Assembly (NCBI GenBank): GCA_013306675.1
Contig: JABLUY010000134.1
Span: 29,473 to 93,472 of the forward strand
Direction of reading: 5' to 3'
Length of the DNA: 64,000 nt
From: Thraustochytrium sp. TN22
Lineage: Eukaryota; Sar; Bigyra; Thraustochytrida; Thraustochytriidae
The notes beneath the pieces were generated by a model. It saw only the letters and a list, made by a program, of their open reading frames with translations, was not told the DNA's origin and made no database searches. Positions 22,201 through 34,423 of the stretch are shown here, in pieces. The translations under genes were made by a program, and so were the position numbers. The stretch's first letter is position 1. Each line of letters starts with the position of its first letter.

Positions 22201-25200
22201 TTGTCGCGCTCCAGCACGAGCGCCGTGGAAAAGGGCTGCGAGCGCACCACGGGCCGCACGACCGCCACCAGCGGCACGAGCACCTGCAGCTCGCCCTGCG
22301 TGTTGCTCATGAGCAGCGAATGCGGGATGCCGCGCAGCATGCGGCTCGTCGAGGCGTCGCGGTCGTTGCACACGTACAGGTCGGCGTGGTCCATGCTGTA
22401 CATGCGCAGTTCGCCGTCAAAGTCCTCACGCACCGTGAAGGCCAGCTTCAGCCGCGGCAACTCCACCAGGTCGATGGGCGCGCAGCCGCGGAGCGGCAGC
22501 GTCGGCGCGACGCTGGCACCGTAGCGAAGCGCCATCTCGTGCTCCCAGACCGCCAGGTTCGACTTCTTGGTCCACGCACACATGTGCGAGAGGTTCTCGA
22601 TGCGGGTCAGCGTCTTGGCCACCGAGAAGAGCCGCGACCCGCGCGGCGCGTACAGCAGGTTCAGCATGACCATGGCGGACGCCTCCAGGTCCGGAACGGC
22701 AGCCGCGCTCGCCGGGCCCTCCTCGCCGCCCGTCTTGGTCTCCACGGCCAGCAGCTCGCCCGAGCCCGCCTCCAACTCGCGCGTCTCCGCGGCCTTCGCC
22801 TCCAGCTTCTCCAGCTCGGCGCGCGGCACGCGCTGGCCGTCCGGCCCGAGCGCAAAGGCGGCATGGTCGGCGCGCGCGGCCTTGACGGCCAGCGCGAGCG
22901 ACTCCACGTCCGGGAAGCTCACACCCGGGACGCTCGAGATGCGGTACAGGAGGTCCATGCACAGGTTCGGGTCGCGGTCCGCGGCCTCCAGCACGAGGTC
23001 CAGCACGAGGAACTGCTGAAAGGAGAGCGAGGCGCGGCTCCGGTTGCCGTCGTCCTCCTCTCCGCCCTCGCCCTCGCTGGCGTCTTCCGTCTTCTTGGTC
23101 TTCTTCTTCTTGGTGCGCACCACCTTGGCCTTCTTGGTCTTCTTGGCCTTGGCGTTGAGCAACAGACCGTCGTCATCCTCATCGTCCTGGCCCGCGCCCG
23201 CAGCACCCTCCTCCTCCTCCTCCTCATCATCATCATCCGAGTCGTCGCTGGCCGAGTCCCAGTCCGCGTCCTCCTCGTCGCTCATGCCTTCCCAATGCCA
23301 CACATCGTCGCCGCGGTCCATGGCACGCGGGCGCGTCTTGTGCAGGTCCCTGCCCTCAACACGCTCCAGCACCATGCCAGCGCTGGCGCCACGCATGCCC
23401 TTGACGTCATAGGTGCTGTCCGGGTTGCGCGCGAGGATGACCACGTCCACAAAGCGGCCGCGCTTCACCATGAATTTGACCTGGTCGCCAACGTTGAGCT
23501 CGTACTGGTGGCCCGACGGGTTCACGTCGTAATCCGTGCCCAGCAGGTTGCTGCCCTCCTCGGTGAGCGCGGAGGTACCGGCGAGCGCGCTGATAGCGGC
23601 ACCCGCCGCCAGCTTGGCGGCCGCGGCGTTCTTGCTCTTGGCCTTGCTCTTGGACATCTTCTTGATGCGGTCAGCCGCCTTGCGCTGGCGGCGCTCGAGG
23701 TGAGCGCGCGTCTTGGCCTCGAACGGGTCGTTGGACCTGTCCTTGATGAGGTCCAGCGTCTCCAGGAGGAGCGCCACGTTCTGCTTGTCCTGAAAGCGCT
23801 TCGCGTACGCCGCCTTGTCATAGCGCGTGATGCGCATCACGGCGCCAGGCAAGCCGCCGAGCGCCTCAATGCCCGTGTCGCTGGCGGCGCCCGCCTCCCC
23901 GGGCTTGCGGCGCATAATTTCCAGCCAGGAGCCGATGCCCTGAGCCTCCGCCACGATGATGTGCTCGCCATCCTCGTCCTTGGGGTAGCCGCGCAGCATC
24001 TGCACGACGCGGTAGCCCTCTCGCGCCTGCTCCTGCGCGCGGCGCGCCGCCTTGGCGGCCCACGGCTTGGGCGGGCCGCCGGCGCCCGGTTCGCCCTGGT
24101 CCTGACCCCGTGCCCCGCCCAGGTCCGTCGGGGCCTCGTCCGCCGCGGCCTCGCCCCGGAACAGGTTGTTGGGCACGCGGACCGGCTCCGAGGTGTTCCA
24201 GGACTCGTCGAACCAGAACTGGTAGGCGTCCAGCAGGCACTGCGGCAGCGCGCCAAAGAGGAGGCGCGACGGCACGTAGGTCTCGCGGCCGCCGCTGAGG
24301 TTCTCCTTGTGACCCGCCTCGCGCACGATGACGACGGAGCGCTCGGGCGAGCTGATGTAGCGATCGCCCTGCACGCGGTTCATGAGGCAATCCGTCATGC
24401 CGTTCGGGTACGGCACGCCGGCGCCCTGCTCCCACCACTTCGGGTTCGGCTTGTTGCGCGGATCCGGGCTGCACTGGAGCTCGCGCAGGCTGAAGCGCAC
24501 GTCGGTGGTCAGGTGCAGCGAGTACCACCACTGGCGGCCGTGCGAGAGGCACTCATACACGTGAACGCAGCGCAGGCGGCGGAAGAGGTAGACGAGCTTG
24601 AAGGGCCCGCCCATGTGCTGGTGCAGGCCGAGCAAGACGGCCACCTCGGCGTCCTCCGGCAGCGCCCACTCGGGCATGAGAAAGTGCATGGCGGGCGGCT
24701 GCGGCCCGTCAAAGAAGCTGCGGCGCACCGGCTCAAAGAGGAAGGGGATCCAGCTCTCCGACGGGAAGAGCTCGGCCGGGTCGTAGTCGCGCTCCCACTC
24801 GTCGCCCAGCGGCGGGCACTCCTGGTGCGCCGACACCCAGTGCTCGATGTCGTGCTGCAGGCCGACGAGTCGGTAGCGGTCGCGGTGCTCCGCGCGCTCG
24901 AGCAGCGAGACCTGGAGCGTGCCGTTGCCGAAGAGGTCCTTCATGTCCGGGTGGTTGCTGATCTCGGTGCGCAGCGCGCTCAGGTGACGGCTGCGCAGCG
25001 TCATTTGGCCGATCTGCAGGTCCATCTCCACGCCGAACATCTCCTGGTCCGAAATCTCGTCCACCTGGTTGTTGAAGGACTTCTCGCGCAGGAGATGGAT
25101 GCGCGAGGGCGAGGCGCCGGACCGGCCCGGCGTGCTGCCGTCGTCCGAGGTGGCGGCGTCGCCGTCATCACCGCCGCTCCCGCCCTCGCCCGGCGGCGGC

Positions 25201-28200
25201 GTGACGTTGCCCGTCGCGCTCCCCTCGGCCGGCCCGGTCATGCGCGTCGACGAGACCGCGTAGCGGCCGACGCTGCGCAGGCCGGCGATGCGGCTCCAGC
25301 GGTTGGGCGCCGAGAGGAAGTCGTCCGTGGACCCGAGGCTGCCGCTCGTGCTGGTGGACACCTGCAGCGCGTACTGCATGACGCGGTCGAGCTGGCCCTG
25401 GCGAAGGTGGCGGCACCAGTTGACCAGCGTGCGGCGCTGCACCTGGAGCACCTCGTAGAGTTCGAACTCCGGAATGAGCAGACGACCGTGCTCGCGCTGC
25501 TGGCGGTTCCACGTGTGCCGCGTGGTGAGGTAGATGAAGCTGCCGATGAGCGTCTGCGCGACGCGCACCTTCATGTCCTCCTCCGAAATGTTGCGGCACA
25601 TGAGCAGGAGGTGCGCATGCAGGTCGCAAGCAAGCCGCGAGTTGCGCCGGATGAGCTCCTCGTCGGTCGGGTCCTTGCGCGTCTGGTCGTCTAGCTTCTG
25701 CAGGTAGTCGCGGAAGAGGTCCGTGAGCGCGCCCTGCAGCAGACCGCGCACCTGGATCATGCCCTCCTCGAGCTTGCTCACGCACTCGGCGCTCAGCGAG
25801 GTGTCGCGGAGCGCACTGGCGGCGCCCGGGTCCGCCGAGGCGCGGGCGCGCCGCACGAGAAAGGACAGGTAGTTCTCCATGCGCGACGCGAGGCGCGCCG
25901 TGAAGAGGATGATCTGCACGCTCGTGTTGAAGTCCTCGGCGCCAATGTCGCAGACCGACCCGGTGTCGAGCGCCAGCGCGTCGCGGATGAGCGCCAGCGT
26001 GGCGCGCAGCACCGTGTCTGGGCTCGAGCAGAGCTCGTTGATGAAGGCGCCGTACGGCGTGGCCAGCAGCTCCTTGTACGGCGTCGGCACGAGCACGGGC
26101 TCCACGCCGCGCAGCTTGAGCGAGAGGTACCGGCCGGGCTCGAAGACCACCGAGTCCAAAATGTCGCGCAGGCGCTCGCTCTGCAGCTTGTGCAGGCGGT
26201 CGTCGCTGGCGAAGAACGTGAGCACCAGCGGCAGGCGAATGTACGGCACAGTCAGGTAGGAGAGGAGGAGCTCTGAGTCGTGCTGGCCGAGCACCTGCGT
26301 CTTGGTCGTCGTGGTGCCCCCGCCCCGCTTGGTGCCCGGCGTGCCGGAGCCTGGCTCGTCATCGTCGTCGCCGCCGCCACCGCGGCCGCGCGCAGCGCGC
26401 CGTGCCGCGGCCGACACCTTGATTTGGTCGTCCTCGGTGGGCGCCGTGTGCTGCTCAAAGGTCTCCTCAAAGGCCGGCAGGCTCGGGCGGTAGATGATGT
26501 CATCCTCCGTGTACACGGGCGGGTCGCTCAGGTAGAACGAGGGCGTCGCCGTGGACGGGAAGCGGTGCTTGGGCGGCTGGTGCTCCTTCTCGTGCGAGAC
26601 GCCGGCGTGGTTGACGTCTGGGAAGGGGCGGCAGCGCAGCTGGCGGTTCTGGAAGGCGCGCACCTCGTACGAGAAGGTGTCGCTGTGCCAGCGCCAGTTG
26701 AGCTGCGCCATCATGCGGTCCTGGCGGCCTACGTCGCGGCCCTCGCGGCCCGCGTAGTTGGGGAAGGCCGTGATGTCCGGGTTGAGGAAGTACTTCCACA
26801 TGAAGGTGATGTCGCGGAACGCCTCGAGCTCAGGGAAGTTCTTGAGCAGGCGCGAGGACTTGGGCGACTGGTCCAGCAGCAGCAGGTGAACGGCGTTGGC
26901 CTCGGTGGCCGCCACCTCGCGGCACACGTTGCGCAGGTAGCGGATGAGCGAGGGGTTGGGCTTGACGTCAGGCGCCGACTCCCAGGTAAAGATCTTGAAG
27001 AGGCGGCGCTGCGCCGGGCTCTCAAAGTAGTCCAGCACCGCGGCACGCGCCACGTTGAGCTCCGGCGTGTGCACCTCGATGGTCTCGGTCTGGTCCGCAA
27101 AGGTGGACACGCTGAGACCAAAGCCCGGCACGCCCAGCTGACGCCCGCTGCGCGTCTGGCCCATGAGGTGCGTGCAGACCTCCGAGGGCGTGTCGTAGGC
27201 GCGCTGCCGCATGACACAGTCCGCAACGGCGGCGATGCAGCCGGGCACGATCAGGCAGACGGCGTCCAGCGGCCGGCACTGCTGGAGCGAGAAGGCCGCG
27301 GCCGCAAAGTGCTCCATGAGCCGCTGCAGCGTCAGCAGAAGCTCCACCTGGAGCGCGTAGTCGATCGGCTCGCAGTCCCAGATGCACGAGCGCGACGCAG
27401 CGGCCGCCTCTGCGCGCTTGCCGTTCTCCAGGCTCGGCCGCAGGTTCTCCGGCTTGACTGCCTCGGCGTCAGCCTCGGACTCGGCCTTGGCCTCGGCGTC
27501 TTCGGCCTCGGCGTCATCGCCTGCCTTCTTCTTCTCCATGGCCTCAGCCTTGCTGGTGAGCGAGGCGACGAGCGCCTTGAGCGCCGTCTCGAGGCGCGCG
27601 TAGAACCGCGTCGTGACGCGCACGCGCTCCTCCTTGGACCGGTGCACGCGGGGCGCGAAGATGCTGCGCACAGCGGAACGCGGCACCTTGTCCTCCGTGT
27701 CGCCGTCATCGTAGACGACAAAGAAGGTGCCGTTGTCGTTGAGGCGCGCCACCGTGCCCGAATACCAGATGCCGAACTCGCCGGCGAAGCGCACCCGCAC
27801 GCGCTGGCCGAGGCCGGGCTGAAAGCGGTCGTCGTCCAGAAAGTCCACCGTAAGCTCGTCCGCCTCCGAGGCGCCCTGGGCCTCCACCTCGGCGAGAGCC
27901 GCCTTCTTTTCTGCGGGCAGCGCCTCCAGGAGTTCCTTGGCGCGGCCCAAGTCGGCGCTGCGCAGGTTCTCCACCTCGAGCTTCTTGGCAAGCTCCGCCT
28001 CAATGTTGGTGCTATCCAGCTCATCGTCCAGGCCGGCGTCCTCGTCGTCCTCGTCGGAGTCGGAGCCCGCCTTGCGCGGGGCAAAGGCGTCGTCGTCCTG
28101 GTTCTCCTGCGCGTCGCGCTGACGGCGGTGGCGCCGGCTCACATACTCACCAATGTCCGAGTCCCACTCCTCGGAGCCGCCGCTCGAGTTGGACGCCTCA

Positions 28201-31200
28201 TTCCAGTCCGAGTCCGAGTCGCGGTCGTCGTCCGCGGCGGCCGCCGTGGCGGCAGCAGCGGCAGCGGCGTCGGAGCCCTTGTCCTTCTTCGTCTTGCCGT
28301 CTTCGTCCGCGCCGGCCTCCTCGCCCTCCTCCAGGCGACGTACCTGCTCCGCGATGGCCTTGGCCTCCTTGCGCTGGCGGCGCTTCTGGCGCCGGTAGGC
28401 GCGCTCGGAGCGGCGCTTGGAGAGCGCGTCGCGCGGCTCGTCACGCGGCGCCGGCAGTGGGATGAGCTGCGTCATGACGTACTGGATGAGGTTGAGGATG
28501 AGCAGCTTCTCGTTCTTGATGCAATGCGTCTGGTTGTCCAGGAGCGAGCAGAGCTTGTCGGTCATGCGCAGCGTGTCGACGGCCTCGGCGCGGCTGAGGA
28601 TGCGCTCGGGGAGCTGGCAAAAGTCCAACGCCACGTACTTCTTCAGCGCCGACGCCTGGCCCGGGTTGGGTACGTTCATGGACACGGACCACACGGGCAT
28701 GTCGCAAAACTGGACCATCTGGCGCACGCGCTCGCGGGCGTCCTCGGGCGACTCGGTCGCCGTCGCGCCTTCGCCCGCGGCGGTCGTCTTGTCGGAGAGC
28801 GCGGACTTGCGCTTGGCCTTGGACTCGGACGCCGCGTCGGGGCCCTCCTTGCCGATGACCTTGGTCACGGCCAGGTGGACCACCTTGCCGGAGGACGTCA
28901 GCTTGTAGTCGGCGAGCGACTTGGACGGGTCCAACATCTTGCCTAGGAAGATGAGGCGCTGCTTGTCCTGCGGCACGCCGGCGGCATTCTCCACGTGCGC
29001 AAAGAGCTGCGACACCAGGCCGGTGCTATCAATGACAAACTCGAACGGAAGCCGGTCGCGCCGCGGCAGCGTGTGCTTGACCTTGACGGTGATGGCGTTC
29101 GCGTCGCCGGCCTTGATGGTCGGCACCGCCGTCGCCGTCGCCGTCACCGTCGCCGGCGCGGGCCGGCTCGTCTCCGGCGAGCCACTGGCTTCCGCCTCGG
29201 CGCCCGTGGCAGGCGTTTGCGCAGGCGCGGAAGCGGCGGATGCGCCAGCGGATGCGCCGGCGTTGGCGCTGGCAGCCGGCGGCGCCTCGAAGCGCGGCTT
29301 GCTGAGCTCCAGGAGTGCGGGGAGCTCCACGGAGTCGTCCTCGCAGGCCTTGACCTTATCCAGCACACGGAACGCGAGGCGCTTGCACTCCTCGAGCATG
29401 AGCTGACGGCAGGCCTCGGCGCGGCGGCGGCGCTTGGCGTGGCGGCGCGCAGTGGCCTCAGCCTCGGTCTCTGCGGCGGGCGGCGTCGGGTCCAGGGCGT
29501 CGCCGGCCTCATCGCCCTGCGCCTGCGCCTGCGCCTTCGCCGCCTCCTCGTCGTCCTCGTCGTCCTCGTCATCCTCCGCCTCGCGGGCGGTCCGATCCTC
29601 GCCGCCTTCGTTGTCAGCGGCGGCCGCCTCGTCGCGCAGCTTGTCGGCGAGCTTGACGGTCGCGTAGGCGAGCTGCGAGCAGGCCATGCGGCAGACGCGC
29701 ACGCCATTCTCGTTCGGGTGCACAAAGTCCATGTCGTTGGCGATCATCTTGACGAACTGCGCACGGATGGCGAGCGTGACGAGCTTGGCACGCAGCTCGC
29801 CGAGGCCCTTCTCACGCAGCACAAAGTGCAGCGCCTCGAGCAGACAGCGCACGTACGCGGTGTGCGAGCGCTGCGGCGAGCGATAGGCGCCGGCGCCGCC
29901 GTTGCCGGCGTTGTGGTCGGCCTGCATCTCGGCCTCGACGAGCGAGGTCTCGAGCGGCTTGCCGGTGAGAAAGGGCAGGAGGATGTCGTAGAAGCGCTCC
30001 GTGTCGCGCTTGTGGGTGTGGATGGACAGGTTGTAGACGGCGAGCCAGAAGACGTTGTCGAGCGCGTTCTTCTTGGGCACATTGTTGAGCACCATGCAGG
30101 TGCGGTACTTGAGCTTGGGCGGGCCAGCGACCGGCGAGACGGCGTGGTAGCGCAGGCCGTTGAGCGGGTCGGTGTTGACCACGACGAAGCGAAAGCGCTG
30201 GTCCTCGGTGCGCGTCATGACGATGACGAGCTCGCAGTTGTCGACCAGCACAGGCAGGATGATGGTGTCCCCGACTTCGAGATCGCCGAGGACCGAACGC
30301 AGCTTGCGCAGAAAGGCCATCAGCTGCGTCTTGTTGCGGTGGCGCAGCAGCTTGATCATCTGGCGCATCATCACGCCGCTGCGCGAGAAGATGAAGGCGG
30401 CGTCGCTGAGCGAGCCGCGCTCCGACCGCGAGAGCGCGCCCAAAAAGGGCGCCATCTCGTGCAGCGCGCGCGAGAGCGTGTAGTTGAGCACCGTATAGGA
30501 CCAACTGAGCAGGCTGGAGGCCTCGAGCGCCGTACCCTCGATGTAGGCGTCGCCGAAGGTGCCCGTCAGCGCCGGCGCCGTCCACACCGGTCGCGGCTTG
30601 GGGAAGAGCACAGCAAGGCTGAGGCCCTTGCGCTGCTCATTGACCTCATCCTTGCGCTCCTCCTCGTACATGGAGATGAGCTTGTCGCGTGCGCGCTGCT
30701 CGCGCACCATGCGGCTGTCGGCGAAGCTGGCGTCCACCCGCACGTGGCGCACCGCGATGTGGCCCGGCATCATGCTGTGGTTCTTGGAGGAGAAGAGGTA
30801 GAGCGCGTCCGGGTCGATGGCGAAGCGACCGTCCTTGAGCACCTCCTCGTGAGAGAAACTGGCGCACGGCACCGAGTCCACCCAGGTGCGCACCTGGCCC
30901 TTGCCCTCCTCGTCGCCGCAGCTCACGGCGACGACAATGCGCGTCCAGCGGCCCTTCTTCACCTTGGCCTTGGTCACGTCGCCGTACGACCCGAGGATGC
31001 CCACGCCGCCCTCGCTGTTCACCATGCACTCGCCATCCGACTGCTTGACGCGCTTCTTCCCGGTACGCTGGTTCTCCTCCACGTGCACGAGGCGCGTCTG
31101 GAAGAGCGACAGCCCGTTGCGGGGCGGCTCGTACTCGAACTTGACGTCCATGGTGATGGTGTACTGGTTCACGTACGTCTTGAACATGGACCCGAAGCCG

Positions 31201-32444
31201 CCAAAGCCGCCGAAGCCGCCAAAGCCCGTGTCCGTGCCGGTGCCGCCCGTCATGAAGGCGCTGTCGTCCCAGCGGACGCCACCTCGGCCACCGCCGCCAC
31301 CGCCGCCGCCGCCGCCGCCGCCCATCATGACGATGGAGCCATCGTCCGAGTCGCGGCCGAGATCGTCATCGTCGTCGTCGTCGAGCCCGCCGAAGAGGTC
31401 ATCGGCGCCCACCATGACGTCGTCATCGTCGCTGTCGCTGTCGCGCAGGCCGCCGCGCCGCTCCTCCGCAGCCTCGGCCTCAGCCTTGGCCACAGCGGCC
31501 TCCACGGCCGCGAGATCGGCGCCGGCGCGACGCGCCGCCTCGCGCGCCATGGCGGCCTGCCGCTTCAGCCCGCGCTTGTGCAGCGCCTCGCGGCGCTTCG
31601 CCTCCTTGCGCGTGCGCGCGCGCGCCTTGGAGCTCGCGCCATACGACGTCAGGCCCTCCAGGTCCAGCTTGAGCCGCTGCCCGGGCAGCAGCACGAGCGC
31701 CGTGCTATGGTCCTTGAGCGTCTCGAAGCTTGCCGTCTGCGGCGCCAGGTTGAAGAGCGGGTCGTCCAGCGCGCGATCGTCCGCGACGACCGCCGTGCCA
31801 GCCGCGGCCGCCCCGGCCGCCGATGAGGCCGCGCCCATGCCATCCTTGGCCGCTGAGGCGCCCATGCTGCCGCCGCCGCTCGGGCCGACCGGGCCCATGA
31901 CACTGCCGCCCCACGGCCCCACCGGCCCGTGCATGACCTCGTGCTGCGAGTCAGCCGCGCTCATGGCGGCGCTCGCGTAGCTCGTGCCCATGCTGGTGCC
32001 GGTGCCGGTGCCCGCTTCGCGCGTGCCGCCGCCAGCCGTGTTCCCGGACATGGAGCTGTACATGCCGCCGAGCGCGGCCCACGGGTCGTCCGCGACGGCA
32101 TTGCCGGTTCCGCTCGAGGCCGCAGCGCGCGTCTCCTGCGCGTGCTGCTCGGCCTTCTTGATGAGCTCCTCGGCCTTCTTCTCGTCGATCAGTTCACAGC
32201 CCTCGGGCCAGCGCGACGGCCCGCGCCGAAAGTCAAAGGTCGCCGAGTACACCTTGGAGTCCTTGGTGTTCTTGCGCTGCGCGCGGCCCAGCGTGCGCCG
32301 GCCCACCTTGCGCCGGCCATCATCATCCGAGCCGTCCTCCTCCTCCTCCTTGGCGTCGCCCGGCTCCTCCCAGAGCACGTCCTGCGCCAGGTTATCATAG
32401 TCCTCCTCATGGTTCTGCACCTCCGTCACAAACGGCGTCGACAT
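7725..32444 (-). CDS. giant 8,239-residue multidomain protein with DUF3638/DUF3645-like P-loop core
   Basis: One uninterrupted 24.7 kb frame encodes ~0.9 MDa. Regions seen, in order with rough residues: acidic N-terminus and poly-Gly; LamG-like fold 418-565; conserved globular block 618-826; ubiquitin-like domain 1117-1197; Tudor-like domain 1541-1590; second Tudor-like region ~2981-3038; thioredoxin-like fold 3720-3790 with WKPSC; SPRY-like region 4095-4410 containing a SAM-like insert 4242-4305; poly-Gln ~4414-4431; WWE 4682-4755; GGF repeats ~4823-4853; thioredoxin domain 5052-5130 with WCQPC. The core has Walker A (MGAGKTT, ~5506), a DEVD box (~5688), a Cys/His cluster (~5980-6009), a DUF3645-like block (~6395) and a helicase-like QGAFRMRGIGKG motif (~6750). 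Two EF-hands follow (7379-7434), then a ZZ-like zinc cluster (7579-7623), a split LamG (7684-7995) and a final Tudor-like domain (8124-8185). Relatives of the DUF3638/DUF3645 core are large fungal and protist proteins often labelled ubiquitin thioesterase-like; their function is poorly known. A role in ubiquitin signalling is inference. The start is uncertain: the frame stays open ~36 Arg/Glu-rich codons upstream of this ATG without another ATG. Confidence 0.88.
19152..19206 (-). repeat. CAG-type triplet run encoding poly-Gln in the giant gene
   Basis: About 18 consecutive CAG/CAA codons (read on the minus strand) follow the SPRY-like region and precede a long Lys/Glu-rich linker. The mix of CAG and CAA suggests an interrupted, fairly stable repeat. 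Confidence 0.85.
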
Positions 32445-33531
32445 GTTCTCGCACAGCCAAGTCCACGCCTCGTCCCGCTGCTTTTGCGCGCGCTCGCGCT
32501 CGTACGCGCGCTCCCTCGCCGGTCTCGCACCCCGCCTTGGATCCTGCGCCGTTCAAAATCTGCCAGCGCTTCCAGGCCCGCGAGCCGCCGGGCGGCCCGC
32601 GCCGCCGCGCCCTCGCCGCCGGCCCACCCGCGCCGCCGCGCCCGCGCTCCTCGCGTCGCTCCGCCGCGCGCGCTCGCGCGGATCCTCGTTGCCGCTCTGC
32701 CGCCGCGGCACCCTCTCGCGGCTGCGCGCGGCCGCTGGCCCGGGGGGCGGGCTGCGCCTCTCTGCGCTGCCGCCCTCGCCTTCCCCTCTGCGCCCTCTCC
32801 CTGCCTAGCCTCCCCTGCGCAACGCCCGCGTCATACAGGTACCAAATTGTGGAATTTACACGTGCTAGCGACCGAGAGCCGGAGCGCGGGAGGCGCCGGT
32901 CCCGGGGGTGGGGAGGGAGTCTACCGGGGGAGGGAAGCGCGGGACGCGGGCCCGGCGAGCGCGGCATTACTCGTGCTCTGCCCCTATCCCCCCAAGTTGC
33001 AGAACCCCGTGCACGTCCGGCGAACGTGCTACTACTCTCTCGCGGATCATAGGCTCTTGCTAGAGCTGACTCATCAGAGCTGCTGTGGAGCGCCCGTGCT
33101 CGTGCCTCGTGCCCCGGCCCCACCGCCAGCGCTCGATTGGAGCGTGGGCTGCGCGTGGGCCGCTGGGCTCCAACTCTCCGTGTTCACGCGCTCGTGCCCA
33201 CTGCTTGAAAAAGATCAGCCGCCGCCTGGCTGATGAGCGGAGGCGGCAGTGCGCCAGCGCAGCGCCGACATGACATGACATGAGAGTCGACGCAATACTA
33301 CACGGCGCCCGGCCCGGCAGGGAGAACAGCGCAGAGAACAGCGCGGAGAACAGAGCATGAGAGCATGAGAGCATTCGCAGCCATTCGCAGCCATTCGCAG
33401 GCCATGCGCAGCAGTCGCAGCCCGTTCCGTGCGCGAGCCGGGGCCGGGCCGGAAGGCCGCGTCATAGTGGTTACGGTCTCGGCGCGTGCTTGCCAGTGGT
33501 GAACACCGGCACCACCCCGCTACTTTAGTGT
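32445..33531. other. upstream region of the giant gene
   Basis: Very GC-rich sequence between the giant gene start and the CDIN1 stop, both on the minus strand. The first ~110 bp upstream of the giant ATG stay open in its frame and read Arg/Glu-rich, so part of this may be coding or a spliced 5' exon. Positions 33319-33356 carry short GAGAACAGCGC tandem units. Positions 33357-33415 carry GAGCATGA and CATTCGCAGC tandem units. No separate gene is convincing. Confidence 0.5.
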
Positions 33532-34422
33532 TCACGGTGGTGGGGTTGGTGGTGCCGGTACCTGAACCGCGCGTTCTTGCGGGCGGCCCTCCAGCTGAAG
33601 ACGTGGCAGGCTGGCAAAGTGGAGCGGGAGATCGTCCGCTAGCAGAATGTCCTCGTGCGAATTGAGGCTTGCCACGAAGCCGAGCCAGTAGACGACAAGC
33701 CCAGGGCCGAAGCGGTGCACGTAGGCCTCGAGCTGTGCCATATTGTCGCGGTGCGTGGTCGGGTCGCCGAACATGGCCTTGGAGTCAATCCAGAAGATGG
33801 GCCGCGGCTCGCCGTGTGGGCCGGCCACGGCAATGGGCGTCTCGAGCAAGAAGTCCACGGTCTTGGCAAAGCCGCGGTCGCGCAGCGCGCCCTCCGCCAC
33901 AAAGGGCACCGCGAGCGCCGCCAGACGCCGGCCCAGGACGTACTCGTACTCGTCGCCTGCCACGTCGCGGCACCGGTCGTGGCCCGGCGAATACTGCGTG
34001 TCCTCCTGCGTGCAGCACAGTGCGTTCGCGCGCAAGTAAGGGTCGTCGATTAATCGCTCCGGGTCCCGCATCACGCGCGCCAGCTCCTTCTTGACGATGC
34101 GATAGCGGTCGCCTACCACGAGCCGCGCCAGCAGGAACGGCGAGAAGCGCAGCTCGCGTGCCTGCGCCAGCAGCACCGTGTCGCGCCCCGACGCGCGCTC
34201 GCGCTCGAACCGTCGCACCACCTGCGCCAGCTGCCGCCGCACCACCGGCGTCTGGCGCATGATGTGCTCCTTGTACAGCCGCGAGAAGACGCTGCTTGCC
34301 ACGTCCCAGCTCACGCCCCACGCGTCCAGGTCCTTTTCGCGAACCTCCTCGCGCAGCGTCCTGCCACGCTTCACGGCCTGCGCCAGCCGCGCCTCCATGG
34401 CGCCGTACGTCTCTCCCTGCAT
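33532..34422 (-). CDS. CDIN1: CDIN1/C15orf41-type PD-(D/E)XK nuclease
   Basis: The 296-residue protein matches the CDIN1 family (human C15orf41, about 281 residues), the codanin-1-interacting restriction-endonuclease-fold protein linked to chromatin assembly and erythroid disease in humans. An N-terminal helical DNA-binding-like region (LYKEHIMRQTPVVRRQLAQ) is followed by the nuclease core. Core elements are GHDRCRDVAGDEYEYVL, the motif-II-like aspartate in KTVDFLLE (~residue 190), WIDSKAMFGD (D-x-K, ~212) and the family block RFGPGLVVYWLGF. Catalytic Asp and Lys positions appear intact. The last ~25 residues are Pro-rich and not conserved. Length and start agree with relatives. The substrate and partner in this organism are not known from sequence. 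Confidence 0.9.
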   Translation of the reverse strand: MQGETYGAMEARLAQAVKRGRTLREEVREKDLDAWGVSWDVASSVFSRLYKEHIMRQTPVVRRQLAQVVRRFERERASGRDTVLLAQARELRFSPFLLARLVVGDRYRIVKKELARVMRDPERLIDDPYLRANALCCTQEDTQYSPGHDRCRDVAGDEYEYVLGRRLAALAVPFVAEGALRDRGFAKTVDFLLETPIAVAGPHGEPRPIFWIDSKAMFGDPTTHRDNMAQLEAYVHRFGPGLVVYWLGFVASLNSHEDILLADDLPLHFASLPRLQLEGRPQERAVQVPAPPTPPP

Positions 34423-34423
34423 G

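Noticed and set aside
22149-31826. Further long plus-strand frames (22149-25694, 26280-28946, 28995-31826)
   Set aside because: All mirror the giant gene in one complementary phase and show no protein family features.
32407-33123. 238-codon minus-strand frame upstream of the giant gene
   Set aside because: Arg/Gly/Ala-rich, overlaps the giant gene in another phase and has no domain. Its last part may instead overlap a 5' exon of the giant gene.
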